Of a DNA stretch of 64,000 nucleotides, positions 63,443 through 64,000 are shown one piece after another. The DNA comes from Nonomuraea muscovyensis (GTDB taxonomy: Bacteria > Actinomycetota > Actinomycetes > Streptosporangiales > Streptosporangiaceae). The position numbers and the translations under genes were made by a program. Location: contig NZ_JACHJB010000001.1 of the NCBI RefSeq assembly GCF_014207745.1, positions 62,001 to 126,000 of the forward strand. The letters are read 5' to 3'. The notes beneath the pieces were generated by a model, which made no database searches, was not told the origin of the DNA, and saw only the letters and a program-made list of their open reading frames with translations. Position 1 is the stretch's first letter; each line of letters begins with the position of its first letter.

Positions 63443-63490
63443 ATTTGTACGGATGACCGGAACTCTGGCTTCACACGCGCCTCTTGTCAA
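63443..63490 (-). promoter_or_regulatory. Promoter and operator candidate of the secreted hydrolase
   Basis: Minus strand: TTGACA at 63485-63490, 17-bp spacer, CAGAGT at 63462-63467, then GGTCATCCGTACAAAT (63443-63458), which matches 15 of 16 bases of the motif before the GntR gene. Confidence 0.6.
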
Positions 63491-63506
63491 TGGTTGGATC
63501 ACGGGC

Positions 63507-64000
63507 ATGGACCACGTGCCCTCCGCAGCGGAGATGCTCAGCTGGATCGAGACCGTCGTGTCGCGCGGCATCCGCCGCCCCGGCTATCCGGCGGACGTGT
63601 GGACGGAAGGGTGGCTGGCCGATCGGCTGGCCGGGTTCGGGCTCGACGTCGCGCTGGAGCCGGTGGAGGTGACCCGCTGGCAGCCGGGCACCGGAGTCCT
63701 GCGCCTGGAGGACGGCACCGAACTCCCCGGCCTGCCCCTGCCGTTCACCGCGCCGACCGGCGGCCTGCGCGCCAGGGTCGCCCCGCTCGCCGACGCGCGG
63801 CCCGGCGACATCGCGGTGGACGAGTTGGCCTTCGCCGAGGTGCCGCAGTCGTTCGTCAGGGCGCTGGCCACGTCGGCCTACGATCCGGAAGGGGTCTTCG
63901 ACACGCTGGTCCAGACGATCCCGTTCGGACCCCGGATGATGCAGGTCGTGGAGCCCGCCCTGGACGCGAGCGCCGCCGGGTTCGTGGGCGCGCTGACGGG
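63507..64000 (+). CDS. Unidentified protein, N-terminal part (peptidase M28-like?), cut by window edge
   Basis: Frame open from ATG 63507 to the end of the window (about 164 residues). It begins MDHVPSAAEMLSWIETVV, then DVWTEGWLADRLAGFGLDVALEPVE, followed by beta-rich sequence. This layout (helix, EGWLADRLAGFG, then a PA-like insert) resembles the start of M28/M20 aminopeptidases, but no metal motif is reached. No signal peptide. Divergent from the hydrolase gene. Confidence 0.6.
   Translation, partial: MDHVPSAAEMLSWIETVVSRGIRRPGYPADVWTEGWLADRLAGFGLDVALEPVEVTRWQPGTGVLRLEDGTELPGLPLPFTAPTGGLRARVAPLADARPGDIAVDELAFAEVPQSFVRALATSAYDPEGVFDTLVQTIPFGPRMMQVVEPALDASAAGFVGALT

Overview
The window is very GC-rich, with strong G/C bias at third codon positions, frequent GTG starts, many 4-nt ATGA/GTGA gene overlaps, an HspR-type HAIR operator in front of lon, and actinobacterial gene families throughout. 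It reads as the chromosome of a filamentous actinomycete. A Streptosporangiales relative such as Nonomuraea is a guess that no marker gene here proves. I see no rRNA, tRNA, CRISPR or phage genes, and one intact insertion sequence.

Layout. 1-3344: tail of an amidohydrolase and a three-gene polar amino-acid type ABC importer. 3553-5925: lon (minus strand) with its HspR operator. 6171-18559: a branched-chain-type (Liv) ABC importer followed by a complete meta-cleavage pathway from 3-hydroxyanthranilate to pyruvate and acetyl-CoA. The gene order E-H-J-I-G-F-C-D with a flanking LysR gene matches the nba cluster of 2-nitrobenzoate degraders as I remember it. A short-chain dehydrogenase diverges from the regulator. 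20567-28877: a NarL-type two-component system, heme oxygenase with a palindrome-rich promoter, TetR/MFS pair, cytochrome P450 and a secreted FG-GAP propeller. 28862-36641: a coupled minus-strand operon (RND-type adaptor, MacB-type ATPase and permease, DUF5666-like protein, OmpR-type regulator and kinase), with a divergent orphan adaptor. 36672-49526: housekeeping and accessory genes (PhoD, HAD phosphatases, alpha/beta hydrolase, TetR, ArfB, flavin reductase, UbiB-like kinase, acyl-ACP desaturase, Nudix, M20 peptidase, class IV aminotransferase). 49531-51075: an IS4-family element with 16-bp inverted repeats and a 10-bp target duplication. 51218-64000: a secreted SRPBCC-like protein, a GntR regulator, a nine-gene sugar uptake and catabolism operon, a secreted alpha/beta hydrolase and a truncated last gene.

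How the genes work together. The Liv importer probably feeds an aromatic or tryptophan-derived substrate to the 3-hydroxyanthranilate operon: dioxygenase, decarboxylase, semialdehyde dehydrogenase, deaminase, oxalocrotonate decarboxylase, hydratase, aldolase, acylating dehydrogenase. The 52908-62495 operon pairs sugar import with a GH94-like enzyme, a ROK kinase, a SIS-domain protein, two oxidoreductases and a phosphotriesterase-like lactonase. This combination suggests an oxidative sugar route I cannot match to a known pathway.

Most striking observation: the Liv substrate-binding protein (6171-7469) is circularly permuted. After the signal peptide it starts in the middle of the usual fold, and the usual N-terminal half (motif LLPQTG) comes last. 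Other points of interest are a promoter motif shared by three genes in the 51.9-63.5 kb region, a palindrome series before heme oxygenase, tandem minisatellites placed at gene ends, and a ten-codon mini-ORF bridging two genes of the sugar operon.
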